A stretch of DNA of 64,000 nt from Cupriavidus sp. IDO (GCF_000812465.1 NZ_JWMA01000069.1:1-64000), one strand, 5' to 3'; counted from the first letter of the stretch, positions 32,580 through 44,135 are shown. A program made the numbers and translations. The notes: generated from the letters alone by a model not told the origin.

Positions 32580-33560
32580 TCAGGCGGCGACCACCAGCTG
32601 GTCGATCGCGCCGAAGACCGAATGGCCCTGCGCATCGAACATCTCGATCTTCACCGCGTCGCCGAACTTCATGAATTCGGTGACCGGCTTGCCTTCGTCG
32701 ATGGTTTCCAGCATGCGCTTTTCGGCGATGCAGCAGTAGCCCTTCTTGCGGTCGACATTGGAGATCGTGCCCGAACCGACGATGCTGCCGGCGCGCACAT
32801 TGCGCGTCTTGCAGATATGGGCGATCAGCTGGCCGAAGTCGAACACCATGTCGGTGCCGCAATCCGGCGCGCCGACCTTCTTGCTGTTCCAGTGCACCGT
32901 CATCGGCAGGTGTACCTTGCGCTCGCGCCAGGCCTCGCCGAGCTCGTCGGGTGTTAGGGCGACCGGCGAAAACGCCGTGGCCGGCTTGCTCTGGAAGAAG
33001 CCGAAGCCCTTGCCGAGCTCGGCCGGGATCAGGTTGCGCAGCGAGATATCGTTGACAAGCGCCAGCAGGCGGATGGCGTCGCCGGCCTGCTCGGGCGTGG
33101 CGCCCATCTTCACGTCGCTGGTGATGACGGCGACTTCGGCCTCGAAGTCGATGCCGAAGGCTTCGCTGGCGCAGACGATGTCGTCCTGCGGGCCGAGGAA
33201 ATCGTCGGAGCCGCCCTGGTACATCAGCGGATCGGTCCAGAACTCGGGCGGCATCTCGGCGCCGCGCGCCTTGCGCACCAGCTCGACGTGGTTGACATAG
33301 GCGGAGCCGTCGGCCCACTGGTAGGCGCGCGGCAGCGGCGCCATGCAGTCCTTGGGATCGAACGGGAACGGGTGGCGAGCGCGGCCGGCGTTGAGCGAGT
33401 CGTACAGGTCCTGCAGTTGCGGCGCGTAGAAGTGCCAGTCGTCCAGCACGGTCTGCAGCTTGCCGGCAATGTCGGTGGCGAAGTGGGCGGTCTTCAGGTC
33501 GCGCGACACGACTACGAGCTGGCCGTCGCGCGATCCGTCCTTCAGGGTTGCGAGTTTCAT
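32580..33560 (-). CDS. Fumarylacetoacetate hydrolase family protein
   Basis: A 326-residue protein of the FAH fold that hydrolyses or decarboxylates C-C bonds in ring-cleavage products. The metal site is seen as Asp138 and Glu140 region (GIDFEAEVAVI) and the later KGFGFFQSKPATAFSP and RAGSIVGSGTISN segments match the family's FahA-like branch, with the N-terminal domain (about 1-90) typical of it. The gene follows the Bug receptor after 59 nt, so uptake of an aromatic or organic acid may feed it. The exact substrate is unknown. Confidence 0.86.
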   Translation of the reverse strand: MKLATLKDGSRDGQLVVVSRDLKTAHFATDIAGKLQTVLDDWHFYAPQLQDLYDSLNAGRARHPFPFDPKDCMAPLPRAYQWADGSAYVNHVELVRKARGAEMPPEFWTDPLMYQGGSDDFLGPQDDIVCASEAFGIDFEAEVAVITSDVKMGATPEQAGDAIRLLALVNDISLRNLIPAELGKGFGFFQSKPATAFSPVALTPDELGEAWRERKVHLPMTVHWNSKKVGAPDCGTDMVFDFGQLIAHICKTRNVRAGSIVGSGTISNVDRKKGYCCIAEKRMLETIDEGKPVTEFMKFGDAVKIEMFDAQGHSVFGAIDQLVVAA

Positions 33561-33619
33561 GAATGCGGTGCGGTAGTGAACGAAGGCGTCCGCCGGCTCA
33601 CCGTGCGCGGCGGACGCAG

Positions 33620-34636
33620 CTAGTCTACCGTGATGCCCTTGGCTTTGATCAGCTTGCCCCAGCGCTCGGCTTCCGCATGGGCATAGCTGGCGAACTCCTC
33701 GGGCGAGCTGGAAACGGCTTCCACGCCCACGCCTTCGAGGCGCTTCTGCACGTCAGGGCTCTTTAGTGCCTTGACCAGTTCCGCATTCAGGCGCGTCACG
33801 ATCGGCTTCGGTGTGCCGGCGGGCGCGACCACGCCCTGCCAGGCATAGGCCTCGAACCCGGGCACCCCCGCCTCGGACACGGTTGGCACGTTTGGCAGCG
33901 CAGTCAGCCGCCTGGGCGTAGCCACGCCAAGCGCGCGCAGCTTGCCGGCGGCGACGTTCTGCTGGCCGGCCGCCAAGTCCAGGAACATCAGCTCGACCTG
34001 GCCGGCCAGCAGGTCCTGCACCGCTGGCGCGGCGCCCTTGTAGGGCACGTGGGTCATCTTGATCCTGGTCTGGTCCATGAACAGCTCCATGGCCAGGTGG
34101 TGCGGGCTGCCAGCGCCGGGGGAGGCAAAGTTGACCTTGCCCGGATTCTTCTGCGCGTATTCGATCGCCTCCTTGAGCGTGCGCGCCGGGAAGTTCGGCG
34201 TCGCTACCAGGATCAGCGGAAAGCGCGCCACCATGCCGACGTGAACGAAGTCCTTGTCGGCGTTGTAGGGCAGCTTCTTGTACAGCGACGGGTTGGCGGC
34301 CAGCGTAGCGGTGTCGGCCGTCAGTACGGTGTAGCCGTCAGGCTTGGCATGTGCCACCGCATCCGCGCCGACGATGGTGGCGGCGCCCGGGCGGTTGTCG
34401 ATCACGATCTGCTGGCCCAGCGCGGGCGAAATGGCCTGGCCGAGCGTGCGCGCGACCACGTCGGTGCCGCCGCCGGCGGGATAGGGCACCACCCAGCGGA
34501 TCGGCTGCGCGGGCCAGTCGGCGGCGCTGGCCGGGGTGGATGCTGCAATCATGGCGGTGAACAGCGTACCGGCCGCTGCGAGTGCGGCAAGCGCGCGAGG
34601 CAGGGCAGAACGCGAGACGGGGCGAAGGCGGCGCAT
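33620..34636 (-). CDS. Bug-family tripartite tricarboxylate transporter solute receptor
   Basis: A 338-residue periplasmic binding protein of the Bug/TctC family, highly expanded in Cupriavidus and Bordetella. It has a signal peptide (about 1-39, ending ASTPASAA) followed by the family start WPAQPIRWVVPYPAGGGTDVVAR, TVLTADTATLAANPSLYKKLPY, and HVPYKGAAPAVQDLLAGQV. No membrane TctAB partners are adjacent, which is usual for Bug genes. It is the first gene of a minus-strand unit with the FAH gene and is divergent from iclR. Confidence 0.92.
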   Translation of the reverse strand: MRRLRPVSRSALPRALAALAAAGTLFTAMIAASTPASAADWPAQPIRWVVPYPAGGGTDVVARTLGQAISPALGQQIVIDNRPGAATIVGADAVAHAKPDGYTVLTADTATLAANPSLYKKLPYNADKDFVHVGMVARFPLILVATPNFPARTLKEAIEYAQKNPGKVNFASPGAGSPHHLAMELFMDQTRIKMTHVPYKGAAPAVQDLLAGQVELMFLDLAAGQQNVAAGKLRALGVATPRRLTALPNVPTVSEAGVPGFEAYAWQGVVAPAGTPKPIVTRLNAELVKALKSPDVQKRLEGVGVEAVSSSPEEFASYAHAEAERWGKLIKAKGITVD

Positions 34637-34855
34637 TGAGTTGTCTCCGTGAAGAAGGGGCCGGCTCGTGCGGCGCTTGGAAGAAGCGCCGCGGCGGGTC
34701 TGTTAGCGAACAAAGTCTACCGACGGTTTAAAAATTGGTAAATCGATTTCGCTATAGTAAATTTGCATGAGAAGTTGCCCCTGCCGAGTGACGAACGGGC
34801 GCTTTCCCCCTCTGTTCCCTGTCGATTTAATCACTTTTTCCGTCAACCATCGCGC
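34637..34855. promoter_or_regulatory. Divergent promoter region between Bug and IclR genes
   Basis: A 219-base gap. AT-rich DNA at 34721-34765 holds TATAGT (34753-34758) for iclR and, on the minus strand, TAGACT (34714-34719) with TTTACC 17 bp upstream (34737-34742), a plausible promoter for the Bug gene. IclR proteins usually bind within such a gap to control themselves and the divergent gene. Confidence 0.45.
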
Positions 34856-35689
34856 ATGACCGAACCCGAAGACGACGACGCCAAGCTGCGTTCCGGAATC
34901 CAATCCATCGAGGTGGGATTCAAGCTGTTGCAGGCACTGGCGGCGTCGCCGCGCGCGATGATGTTGCGCGATCTGGCTGCTGCCGCCGAGATGAACCCGG
35001 CCAAGGCGCACCGCTACCTGGTGAGCTTCCTGCGCCTCGGCGTGGTGGTGCAGGATCCGGTGGGCGGGCGCTATGACCTCGGCCCCTTCGCGCTGCAACT
35101 GGGGCTGGCGGGCCTCAACCGGCTCGATCCGGTGAAGAAGGCGCGCCCGATCCTGTCGCAACTGCGCGACGAGATCGAGCAGACGGCGGGCATTGCCGTG
35201 TGGGGCAACCATGGCCCGACCATCGTGCACTGGGAAGAATCCAGCCATCCGGTCACGGTGAGCCTGCGCCTGGGCGATGTCATGCCGATGCTCAACTCAG
35301 CCACCGGCAGGCTCTATGGCGCGTATCTGTCGCGCAAGCAGACGCTGCCGCTGATCGAACGTGAACTGGCCGCGCGCGGCAACGACGCCTTGCCGGACAT
35401 GCCGCGTTCGTTGCAGGAATACGACGCCATCTGCGCCGATGTGCATGCCCATGGCGCGGCCCGCACGCGCGGCGGCGTGCTGCCGGGCATCAATGCATTC
35501 TCGATGCCGGTGTTCGACGCCAACGGCCATCTGGCCATGGCGCTGATCGTGCTGGGCGCGCAGAGCGTATTCGATGCAGAATGGGGCGGTACGGTGGATC
35601 GCCGCGTGCGGGACATCGCCCAACAGCTCTCTTCGGAACTCGGCTACCTTGGCGCCGCCCAACCGACCGCACAAAACGGCCAACCCTGA
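34856..35689 (+). CDS. IclR-family transcriptional regulator
   Basis: A 277-residue IclR-family regulator: an N-terminal winged helix (about 10-75, GIQSIEVGFKLLQALAASPRAMMLRDLAAAAEMNPAKAHRYLVSFLRLG) and a C-terminal effector domain (about 95-265, WGNHGPTIVHWEESSHPVTVSLRLGDVMPMLNSATGR). The length and start at 34856 fit the family. It is divergent from the Bug-FAH pair and is likely their regulator, sensing an aromatic or organic acid. The next gene overlaps its 3' end. Confidence 0.9.
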   Translation: MTEPEDDDAKLRSGIQSIEVGFKLLQALAASPRAMMLRDLAAAAEMNPAKAHRYLVSFLRLGVVVQDPVGGRYDLGPFALQLGLAGLNRLDPVKKARPILSQLRDEIEQTAGIAVWGNHGPTIVHWEESSHPVTVSLRLGDVMPMLNSATGRLYGAYLSRKQTLPLIERELAARGNDALPDMPRSLQEYDAICADVHAHGAARTRGGVLPGINAFSMPVFDANGHLAMALIVLGAQSVFDAEWGGTVDRRVRDIAQQLSSELGYLGAAQPTAQNGQP

Positions 35690-36755
35690 TTCCCGCGCCA
35701 GACGAACCGCCGATCCCAGCGTCTGGCGGCGGCGGCGCTGGATCATCGTCATCGCCCTGGTATTGCTGGTCCACGTGCTGGCCGTTGTCGGCTTCGTGCG
35801 CATGCCGGGCCCGCTGATTCCGCTCGACGTCTCCCATACCCCTTCGCTGGAAGCGGTGCTGCTGCCGCCGCCCAAGCCGCCCAAACCGCCGGCGCCGCCG
35901 GTCGAGCGGCCCCGTCCGCAGCCGAGGCCCCGGCCGGCGCCGCCGCAGCCTGAACCGCAGGAAACGCCCGAGCCGCCGGCGCCGCCGCTGGCCACCTCGC
36001 CGGGCGGCACGACCGAGGCCGTCACGGGTCCGGGCGGTGAAGGCACCGCGGCGGCGTCCGCTGCCCCCGCCTCCGCGCCCGGCACCGGCGCGCCTGCCGC
36101 GGGCGCCGAAGGAGCGCGCTACGTGGCGCCCCCGTCAGCCACCATGCACTACGCCAGCTTCGTCAACGGCGTGCAGAACCCCGATGGCCTGATCCGCTGG
36201 GAGCAGGACGGCAAGCGCTACCGGCTGTCGGTTGAAACCCGCGTACTGTGGTTCCGCTTTGCCTTCCAGAGCAGCGGCGCGATGGCAGAGCAAGGGCTGG
36301 TGCCGGAGCGCTACGAGGAAAGGCGGCGCAGCAAGTCGGAGGCTTCGCGTTTCGACCAGGCGGCGGGCACGGTGGCCTTTGCGTCGGGCAACCAGGCGCC
36401 GCTCACGCCGGGCGCGCAGGACCGGTTCAGCGTGTTCCTGCAGCTGGTTGGGCTGGTGCGGGGCAATCCCCAGCGCTACGCGACGCCCGGCGTGACCGAA
36501 ACCTTTAATGTGGCCGACACGCGCGACCTCGAACCGATGCTGGTGCAGTACGTGGGCGAGGATCAGGTCGATACCGGCAGCGGCCTTGTGCGCGCCAAGC
36601 ACTTCGTGCGCCTGCAGCGGCGCGCCAACGACCGCCGGCGCGTCGAGGTGTGGCTGGCGCAGTCCCTGGGCTGGATGCCGGTCAGGCTGCGCCAGACCGA
36701 ACCGGACGGCACGCAGATCGATCTGGTCTATCGCGGCAGCGAAGGCGGCAAATAA
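35649..36755 (+). CDS. TonB-like N-terminus fused to a DUF3108 domain
   Basis: A membrane-anchored protein with a basic cytoplasmic start (RRRR), one hydrophobic helix (WIIVIALVLLVHVLAVVGFV), a Pro-rich region (about 60-120) with PPKPPKPPAPP repeats similar to TonB, an Ala/Gly linker, and a DUF3108 domain from about 160 to 368 (MHYASFVNGVQNPDGLIRWEQDGKRYRLS). The frame opens before 35574, inside iclR; I chose TTG at 35649, giving 368 residues and a 41-nt overlap. The start is uncertain. DUF3108 proteins are periplasmic with unknown role. Confidence 0.78.
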   Translation: MAPPNRPHKTANPDSRARRTADPSVWRRRRWIIVIALVLLVHVLAVVGFVRMPGPLIPLDVSHTPSLEAVLLPPPKPPKPPAPPVERPRPQPRPRPAPPQPEPQETPEPPAPPLATSPGGTTEAVTGPGGEGTAAASAAPASAPGTGAPAAGAEGARYVAPPSATMHYASFVNGVQNPDGLIRWEQDGKRYRLSVETRVLWFRFAFQSSGAMAEQGLVPERYEERRRSKSEASRFDQAAGTVAFASGNQAPLTPGAQDRFSVFLQLVGLVRGNPQRYATPGVTETFNVADTRDLEPMLVQYVGEDQVDTGSGLVRAKHFVRLQRRANDRRRVEVWLAQSLGWMPVRLRQTEPDGTQIDLVYRGSEGGK

Positions 36756-36801
36756 TGCCTACCCTAGAGGAGTACGCACCGCTCGCCCAAGGAGTCTGCC
36801 A

Positions 36802-37662
36802 ATGACTGCCAGTACGAGTACGCCACCAGACGCCCCGCCCGGCGCAATGCATCGCATCCATGCCGATGGCGCCGACCTGCAGGTCCGCGTGGATGGCACG
36901 GACGGGCCGTGGGTGGTCCTGGCGCATGCACTCGGCGCCAACCACACGCTCTGGGATGTGACGGCGCGCCACCTGGCCGCGCGCTATCGTGTGCTGCGCT
37001 ACGACCTGCGCGGACACGGCGCGAGCGATGCGCCGCTTGGCCCCTACACGATGACAAGGCTGGCCGACGACGTGATCGCCATCATGGACGCGCTAGAGAT
37101 CCCCCAGGCGCATTTCTGCGGCATATCGGTCGGCGGCATGATCGGCCAGACGCTGGGCCTGCGCCACGCCGAACGGCTGCTGTCGCTCACGCTTGTCGCC
37201 ACCGTCAACCACACGCCGCTGGACGCACACCCGATGTGGCACAACCGCATCGGCCAGGCAGAAGCGCACGGCATGAGCGGCCTGGCCGATGCCACGCTGG
37301 AACGCTGGCTGACCGCGCCCTTCCGCTCTGCACACCCCGACGAGGTGGCACGCATCCGCGCCATGCTGCTCGCGACGCCCGTGCGCGGCTACGTGGGCGT
37401 AAGCCAGGCCATCATGGCCTTCGACCTGGCTGGCGCCCTTTCACGCATCCACTGCCCGACGCTGGTGATGGCTGGCGAGGAAGACCAGGGCGCGCCGGTT
37501 TCGATGGCAGAGGCGATCGCGGGCGCGATCCCGGGGGCGAAGCTGGAAATTCTGCCCCAGGCGGCGCATCTGGCCACAGTCGAGCAGCCGGAGCGGTTTC
37601 ATGCCGCATTCGATGCATTTCTCGGTAACGCTGCCTGCGGCGGGCAGTGCGACGTGCCGTGA
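36802..37662 (+). CDS. Alpha/beta hydrolase, 3-oxoadipate enol-lactonase-like
   Basis: A 286-residue alpha/beta-fold hydrolase with nucleophile elbow GISVGG (Ser near residue 111), an oxyanion-region HALGAN, acid in VMAGEEDQGAPVSMAE and final His in AAHLATVEQPERF. The overall pattern, with RYDLRGHGASDAP, is closest to PcaD (3-oxoadipate enol-lactonase) of the protocatechuate pathway, but many relatives have other roles. AAGGAG 7 nt upstream supports the start. It lies downstream of a DUF3108 gene without other pca genes, so I do not name it. Confidence 0.83.
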   Translation: MTASTSTPPDAPPGAMHRIHADGADLQVRVDGTDGPWVVLAHALGANHTLWDVTARHLAARYRVLRYDLRGHGASDAPLGPYTMTRLADDVIAIMDALEIPQAHFCGISVGGMIGQTLGLRHAERLLSLTLVATVNHTPLDAHPMWHNRIGQAEAHGMSGLADATLERWLTAPFRSAHPDEVARIRAMLLATPVRGYVGVSQAIMAFDLAGALSRIHCPTLVMAGEEDQGAPVSMAEAIAGAIPGAKLEILPQAAHLATVEQPERFHAAFDAFLGNAACGGQCDVP

Positions 37663-37877
37663 GCCGAAACACACTGCTGCAAAACCCTCAAGAAACTTGT
37701 TGCAGTTGCCGTTGCCCAATGTGTAGATGGAACGTTTCAGGTCGTAAGGTGGCCTGCCAGCCCAGAACTTGATATTCCGGCAACCACCCTCAGCTTGGAG
37801 GTAACGCCGCGGCGCCCGCTCAATCGAAACAATGAAAGAAGAGGCAGCCGCAAACCATGACGCCAAGGAGGTGTGCC
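37663..37877 (+). promoter_or_regulatory. Upstream region of the DUF3567 gene
   Basis: 215 bases without a convincing gene. It holds a TTGC-rich patch (about 37698-37716) and ends in an unusually strong ribosome site, AAGGAGGTG at 37865-37873, just before the ATG at 37878. Confidence 0.4.
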
Positions 37878-38135
37878 ATGCAAATGATCTACAACAGCGA
37901 CAATTACTGCATTGTCGAGTTTGGGGCAGATGTCGAGCAAGCGCCTCTCGAATTCGGTGGCTACGAAATCGTCGACAAGAACCTCAAGCGCGAGATTTTC
38001 CTGGGCGGCCACCTGGCCGAGAGCTTCCGCGCGGACGTGAAACGCCTGATCGAAAGCGAGCCATCGGTGGAAGAAGTCGATGATTTTCTCGCCAAGTTCG
38101 ATACCGTGATGACGCATCCGCTGGTGATGCACTGA
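37878..38135 (+). CDS. DUF3567 family protein
   Basis: An 85-residue acidic cytoplasmic protein of the DUF3567 family, known from beta-proteobacteria and of unknown function. It begins MQMIYNSDNYCIVEFG and continues with GGYEIVDKNLKREIFLGGHLAESFR, the family's core. The start is set by a near-perfect Shine-Dalgarno (AAGGAGG). A terminator follows at 38154, so it is a single-gene unit, probably well translated. Confidence 0.88.
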   Translation: MQMIYNSDNYCIVEFGADVEQAPLEFGGYEIVDKNLKREIFLGGHLAESFRADVKRLIESEPSVEEVDDFLAKFDTVMTHPLVMH

Positions 38136-38153
38136 GCGGACCTCAAGATGTAG

Positions 38154-38180
38154 AAACGCCCGCGAAAAGCGGGCGTTTTT
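38154..38180 (+). terminator. Intrinsic terminator after the DUF3567 gene
   Basis: AAACGCCCGC (38154-38163) pairs with GCGGGCGTTT (38169-38178) around GAAAA, followed by further T residues. The A-rich left side may also stop the convergent rhodanese gene. Confidence 0.87.
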
Positions 38181-38198
38181 GTTTCGGAGGCAGCGCGG

Positions 38199-38591
38199 CT
38201 AGTACTGTTCCCACGGCAGGCCTTCGTGGCGCCAGCCGTTGAGCGTGTTCCGGTGGCGCTGGGCATCGAGATCGCCTTCAAAGCCGTGCAGCACGTTGTA
38301 GACGTCGGAGAATCCCGCGCCTTCCAGCGCCCTGGCCGCGGCGGTCGAGCGGTTGCCGCTGCGGCAGATCAGCAGCACCGGCCGCGCGGAAACGTGCCCG
38401 GCCAGCTTCTTCACCGCCTGCACGAAGTGCGGGTTGACCTCCCAGTCCGGGCCATCGTTCCAGGGCACGTTGTGTGCGCCCTTGGGGTGGCCGACGAACA
38501 GGTATTCCATCTCGCTGCGGCAATCGATGAAGAGCGCTTCCGGCGATTGCTGCAGCAGGTTCTGGGCGTCGGCGGGGCTGAGGTGTTGCAT
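38199..38591 (-). CDS. Rhodanese-like sulfurtransferase domain protein
   Basis: A single 130-residue rhodanese domain: a fold start LSPADAQNLLQQ, the CDC25-like FIDCRSEMEYLFVGHPKGAHNVPW and active-site Cys76 in LLICRSGNRS. Such proteins carry persulfide sulfur or serve as phosphatase-like sensors. No signal peptide is present. It is divergent from metH1 and converges with the DUF3567 gene. Confidence 0.9.
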   Translation of the reverse strand: MQHLSPADAQNLLQQSPEALFIDCRSEMEYLFVGHPKGAHNVPWNDGPDWEVNPHFVQAVKKLAGHVSARPVLLICRSGNRSTAAARALEGAGFSDVYNVLHGFEGDLDAQRHRNTLNGWRHEGLPWEQY

Positions 38592-38700
38592 GGGGCGGAC
38601 GAGCGGGTCGTCATTTGGTGATGGTTACGCCTCTCAGTGTAGGCGCGCGGGGCCCATGGAGGCAACCGCCGGCCCCCGCACCAGCCCGCAAGGCCTTGAT

Positions 38701-38714
38701 GCACCTGATAAAAT
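38701..38714 (+). promoter_or_regulatory. Extended -10 promoter of metH
   Basis: GCACCTGATAAAAT ends in TGA-TAAAAT, an extended -10 box, 43 nt upstream of the metH1 ATG. The same 14 bases occur in front of argS at 47519-47532. Confidence 0.55.
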
Positions 38715-38756
38715 CGCTGTCTAACCTTATCCGCCTGCCTTTCCGGAATTCCCGCC

Positions 38757-39824
38757 ATGAGTGCCCCTGACCAACCCACCGCACGTCCCGCACTGCGTCC
38801 GTACACCCGGGCTGCCAACCTGCCCCGGCTGCTGCAAGAACGCATCCTGATCCTGGACGGCGCCATGGGCACCATGATCCAGCGCTACAAGCTGTCCGAG
38901 GCCGACTACCGCGGCGAACGCTTCGCCGGGCACAAGGTGGACGTGAAGGGCAACAACGAACTGCTGCTGCTCACGCGCCCGCAGGTCATCAGCGAGATCC
39001 ACGAGCAATACCTGGCCGCCGGCGCCGACCTGATCGAGACCAACACCTTCGGCGCCACGCGCGTGGCACAGGAGGACTACAAGATGGCCGATCTGGCGTA
39101 CGAGATGAACGTCGAGGCCGCCCGCCTGGCGCGCGCCGCCTGCGACAAGTACAGCACGCCTGACAAGCCGCGCTTCGTGGCCGGCGCCTTCGGCCCCACG
39201 CCCAAGACGGCCAGCATCTCGCCGGACGTGAACGATCCCGGCGCGCGCAACGTCACCTTCGAGGAACTGCGTGCCTCGTACTACGAGCAAGGCAAGGGCC
39301 TGCTCGAAGGCGGTGCGGACGTGTTCCTGGTCGAGACCATCTTCGACACGCTCAACGCCAAGGCAGCACTGTTCGCCATCGACCAGTTGTTCGAAGACAC
39401 CGGCGAGCGTGTGCCGGTGATGATCTCCGGCACGGTCACCGATGCGTCCGGACGCATCCTGTCCGGCCAGACCGTCGAAGCGTTCTGGAACAGCCTGCGC
39501 CACGCGCGCCCGATCACCTTCGGCCTGAACTGCGCGCTCGGCGCGACGCTGATGCGCCCCTATATCGCCGAGCTGGCGAAGGTGTGCGACGCCGCGGTGT
39601 CGTGCTATCCGAACGCCGGCCTGCCCAATCCGATGAGCGACACCGGCTTTGACGAAACGCCCGAGGTCACCTCGTCGCTGGTGGAGGAATTTGCCGCGTC
39701 GGGGCTGGTGAACCTGGTGGGCGGCTGCTGCGGCACCACGCCCGAGCATATCGCCGCCATTGCCCAGCGCGTGGCCAACAAGACCCCCCGCACCTGGCCC
39801 GGCCAGTACCGCGTCGCCGCCTGA
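38757..39824 (+). CDS. metH: Methionine synthase, homocysteine-binding part (split MetH, N-terminal unit)
   Basis: The 355-residue protein is the homocysteine S-methyltransferase domain of cobalamin-dependent methionine synthase. The zinc-thiolate ligands are Cys259 (FGLNCALGA) and Cys324-Cys325 (VGGCCGTTPEHI), and the start ILDGAMGTMIQRYKLSE is typical. In E. coli MetH this is the first quarter of one polypeptide of about 1227 residues; here it ends with a stop and the rest follows 17 nt later as a separate gene. Both parts are intact, so this is a genuine split gene and not a frameshift. Confidence 0.94.
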   Translation: MSAPDQPTARPALRPYTRAANLPRLLQERILILDGAMGTMIQRYKLSEADYRGERFAGHKVDVKGNNELLLLTRPQVISEIHEQYLAAGADLIETNTFGATRVAQEDYKMADLAYEMNVEAARLARAACDKYSTPDKPRFVAGAFGPTPKTASISPDVNDPGARNVTFEELRASYYEQGKGLLEGGADVFLVETIFDTLNAKAALFAIDQLFEDTGERVPVMISGTVTDASGRILSGQTVEAFWNSLRHARPITFGLNCALGATLMRPYIAELAKVCDAAVSCYPNAGLPNPMSDTGFDETPEVTSSLVEEFAASGLVNLVGGCCGTTPEHIAAIAQRVANKTPRTWPGQYRVAA

Positions 39825-39841
39825 GCCCGGAGCCCAAGAAT

Positions 39842-42589
<2,748 letters not shown>

Positions 42590-42853
42590 CTGCATGCGTC
42601 GCCCGGCCGCCACATGACAGCGGCGGCCGCTGCGGTGCAGGTCGTTGATGCGACAGGGAAAATGCCTGCGCAGCGCAGCATTTCCCCCGCCCGGGCGCCG
42701 TTCCAGGCGCCTCACAACTCCTTACACTGCATTGCAACTGCTCACAGACCGGCAGCGGCAGCGTCCCTAGACTGAGGGCTCAGTTCACGCAAACACCAGC
42801 GCGAACACCGCGGCGAATGTTTCTCCGCGGAGCTTCCTGAAAGGAGTCTCTCC
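42590..42853 (+). other. Gap between metH and the small secreted protein gene, no gene seen
   Basis: 264 bases of non-coding DNA with GC-rich inverted repeats at about 42606-42642 (CGGCCGCC with GGCGGCCG) that might end metH transcription, though no T-run follows. The downstream end has the AAAGGAG ribosome site of the next gene. Confidence 0.45.
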
Positions 42854-43225
42854 ATGAAAAAACTGCTGATCTCCCTGTCCGCTCTGTCGATCGCCGCCGC
42901 TTCCTCGCTCGCCATGGCACAAGGCACTGGCGTTGCCGTGGGTACGAAAGCCGATGTCGGCGCATCGGTGACGACTCCCTCGCCTGGCGCCGCCGTGCAG
43001 GGCGCCACGGGTGCAGTAGGCGGTGTTGCCGACAAGGGCTCCGCAGCTCTGGGCGCAGCGAGCGACAAGGGTTCCGCGGCGATGGGCGCCGAGACCTCCG
43101 GTTCCGCCAAGGCTGACGCCGGCGCCAAGGCCAAGCACAGCAGCAAGCACAGCACCAAGAAGGGCAAGGGCGACGCCAGCCTGGGAGCCGGCGCGGATGC
43201 CGATGCCAGCGTGAAGACTCAGTAA
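42854..43225 (+). CDS. Small secreted Ala/Gly-rich protein of unknown function
   Basis: A 123-residue protein with a clear Sec signal (KKLLISLSALSIAAASSLAMA, cleavage likely after AMA). The mature part is low-complexity with imperfect repeats of VADKGSAALGAA and SDKGSAAMGAE, followed by a Lys/His-rich patch (KAKHSSKHSTKKGKGD). No enzyme motif is seen; it resembles small envelope or stress proteins of Burkholderiales. AAAGGAG 8 nt upstream sets the start. A terminator follows, so it is a single-gene unit. Confidence 0.75.
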   Translation: MKKLLISLSALSIAAASSLAMAQGTGVAVGTKADVGASVTTPSPGAAVQGATGAVGGVADKGSAALGAASDKGSAAMGAETSGSAKADAGAKAKHSSKHSTKKGKGDASLGAGADADASVKTQ

Positions 43226-43286
43226 GCCCGCGACGCGGGGAAGTCTTGGAAGGGTCGCCGCCCAGGCGATCCTGACGCAACGCAGC

Positions 43287-43317
43287 AAAAGGGGACGGAG
43301 GCCATCCGTCCCTTTTT
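43287..43317 (+). terminator. Intrinsic terminator after the small secreted protein gene
   Basis: AAAAGGGGACGGA (43287-43299) pairs with TCCGTCCCTTTTT (43305-43317) around GGCCA, with one G-U pair. It is followed by GCGTTGC, which can extend the stem with GCAACGC upstream. Confidence 0.85.
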
Positions 43318-43421
43318 GCGTTGCAGGGCGGCGCTGGCGCAACTTCGCCCTGGCCGGAGCCGGCATCGCCGGGACGCTCCATGTCAGCCTGACACCGACA
43401 GCCTGCGTGCTCACGCGGGCC

Positions 43422-43427
43422 TACAAT
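43422..43427 (+). promoter_or_regulatory. Candidate -10 box of the response regulator gene
   Basis: TACAAT lies 75 nt upstream of the ATG at 43503 in otherwise GC-rich DNA. No clear -35 is present at 16-18 bp spacing. Confidence 0.4.
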
Positions 43428-43502
43428 GCATCCAAGGCAAGCGGGTTCGCCCGCTCCTCCCGGCACGCCTGGCGCGCCGAACCTAACATCCCGGAGCCCC
43501 TG

Positions 43503-44135
43503 ATGATCCGCGTCCTGATCGCTGACGATCACGAGATTGTGCGTGCGGGTCTGCGCCAGTTCATATCCGAAGAACCCGACATCCAGGTGACGGGAGAGGC
43601 CGGCAGCGGTGATGAAGTCATGGCGCGCATGCGCGACGGCGAATTCGATGTGCTGGTGCTGGATATCTCGATGCCCGACCGCAACGGCATCGATGTACTC
43701 AAGCTGATCCGCCAGCGCAAGCCAGACCTGCCCGTGCTGATCCTGTCGACGTATCCCGAGGACCAGTACGCCATCAACCTGATCCGCGCTGGCGCCTCGG
43801 GTTACCTGACGAAAGAAAGCGCGCCTGACGACCTGGTCAAGGCGATCCGTACCGTGGCCCAGGGCCGGCGCTACGTGAGCGCCACGGTGGCCGACCTGCT
43901 GATCGGCGGGCTGGGCAAGCCGACCGAGCAGCCGGTGCACCAGATGCTGTCCGAGCGCGAATTCCAGATATTCTGCAAGCTGTCGCGCGGCCAGTCAGTG
44001 TCGGTGATTGCCGACGAATTATTCCTGAGCGTCAAGACCGTGAGCACCTATCGCTCCCGCATTCTCGAGAAGATGGGCATGAAGACAAACGCCGATCTGA
44101 CCTACTACGCCATCAAGAACGGGCTGGTCGAATAG
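43503..44135 (+). CDS. NarL/FixJ-type response regulator
   Basis: A 210-residue response regulator: receiver domain (1-120) with phospho-acceptor Asp54 (LVLDISMP), switch Thr/Ser region LSTYPEDQYA and Lys104 (YLTKESAP), then a LuxR-type helix-turn-helix (about 145-205, LSEREFQIFCKLSRGQSVSVIADELFLSVKTVSTYRSRILEKMGMK). The frame is open upstream to 43407 but the ATG at 43503 fits the family start MIRVLIADDHEIVRAGL. Its likely partner is the histidine kinase at 44623 on the opposite strand. Confidence 0.92.
   Translation: MIRVLIADDHEIVRAGLRQFISEEPDIQVTGEAGSGDEVMARMRDGEFDVLVLDISMPDRNGIDVLKLIRQRKPDLPVLILSTYPEDQYAINLIRAGASGYLTKESAPDDLVKAIRTVAQGRRYVSATVADLLIGGLGKPTEQPVHQMLSEREFQIFCKLSRGQSVSVIADELFLSVKTVSTYRSRILEKMGMKTNADLTYYAIKNGLVE

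Noticed and set aside
36508..36801. Extended open frame ahead of the alpha/beta hydrolase
   Set aside because: This part overlaps the DUF3108 gene in another frame, has an Arg/Cys-rich shadow composition, and the ATG at 36802 has an AAGGAG site.
38757..39841. Frameshift splitting metH
   Set aside because: Both products start and end at domain borders and the second has its own start; split metH is known in relatives.
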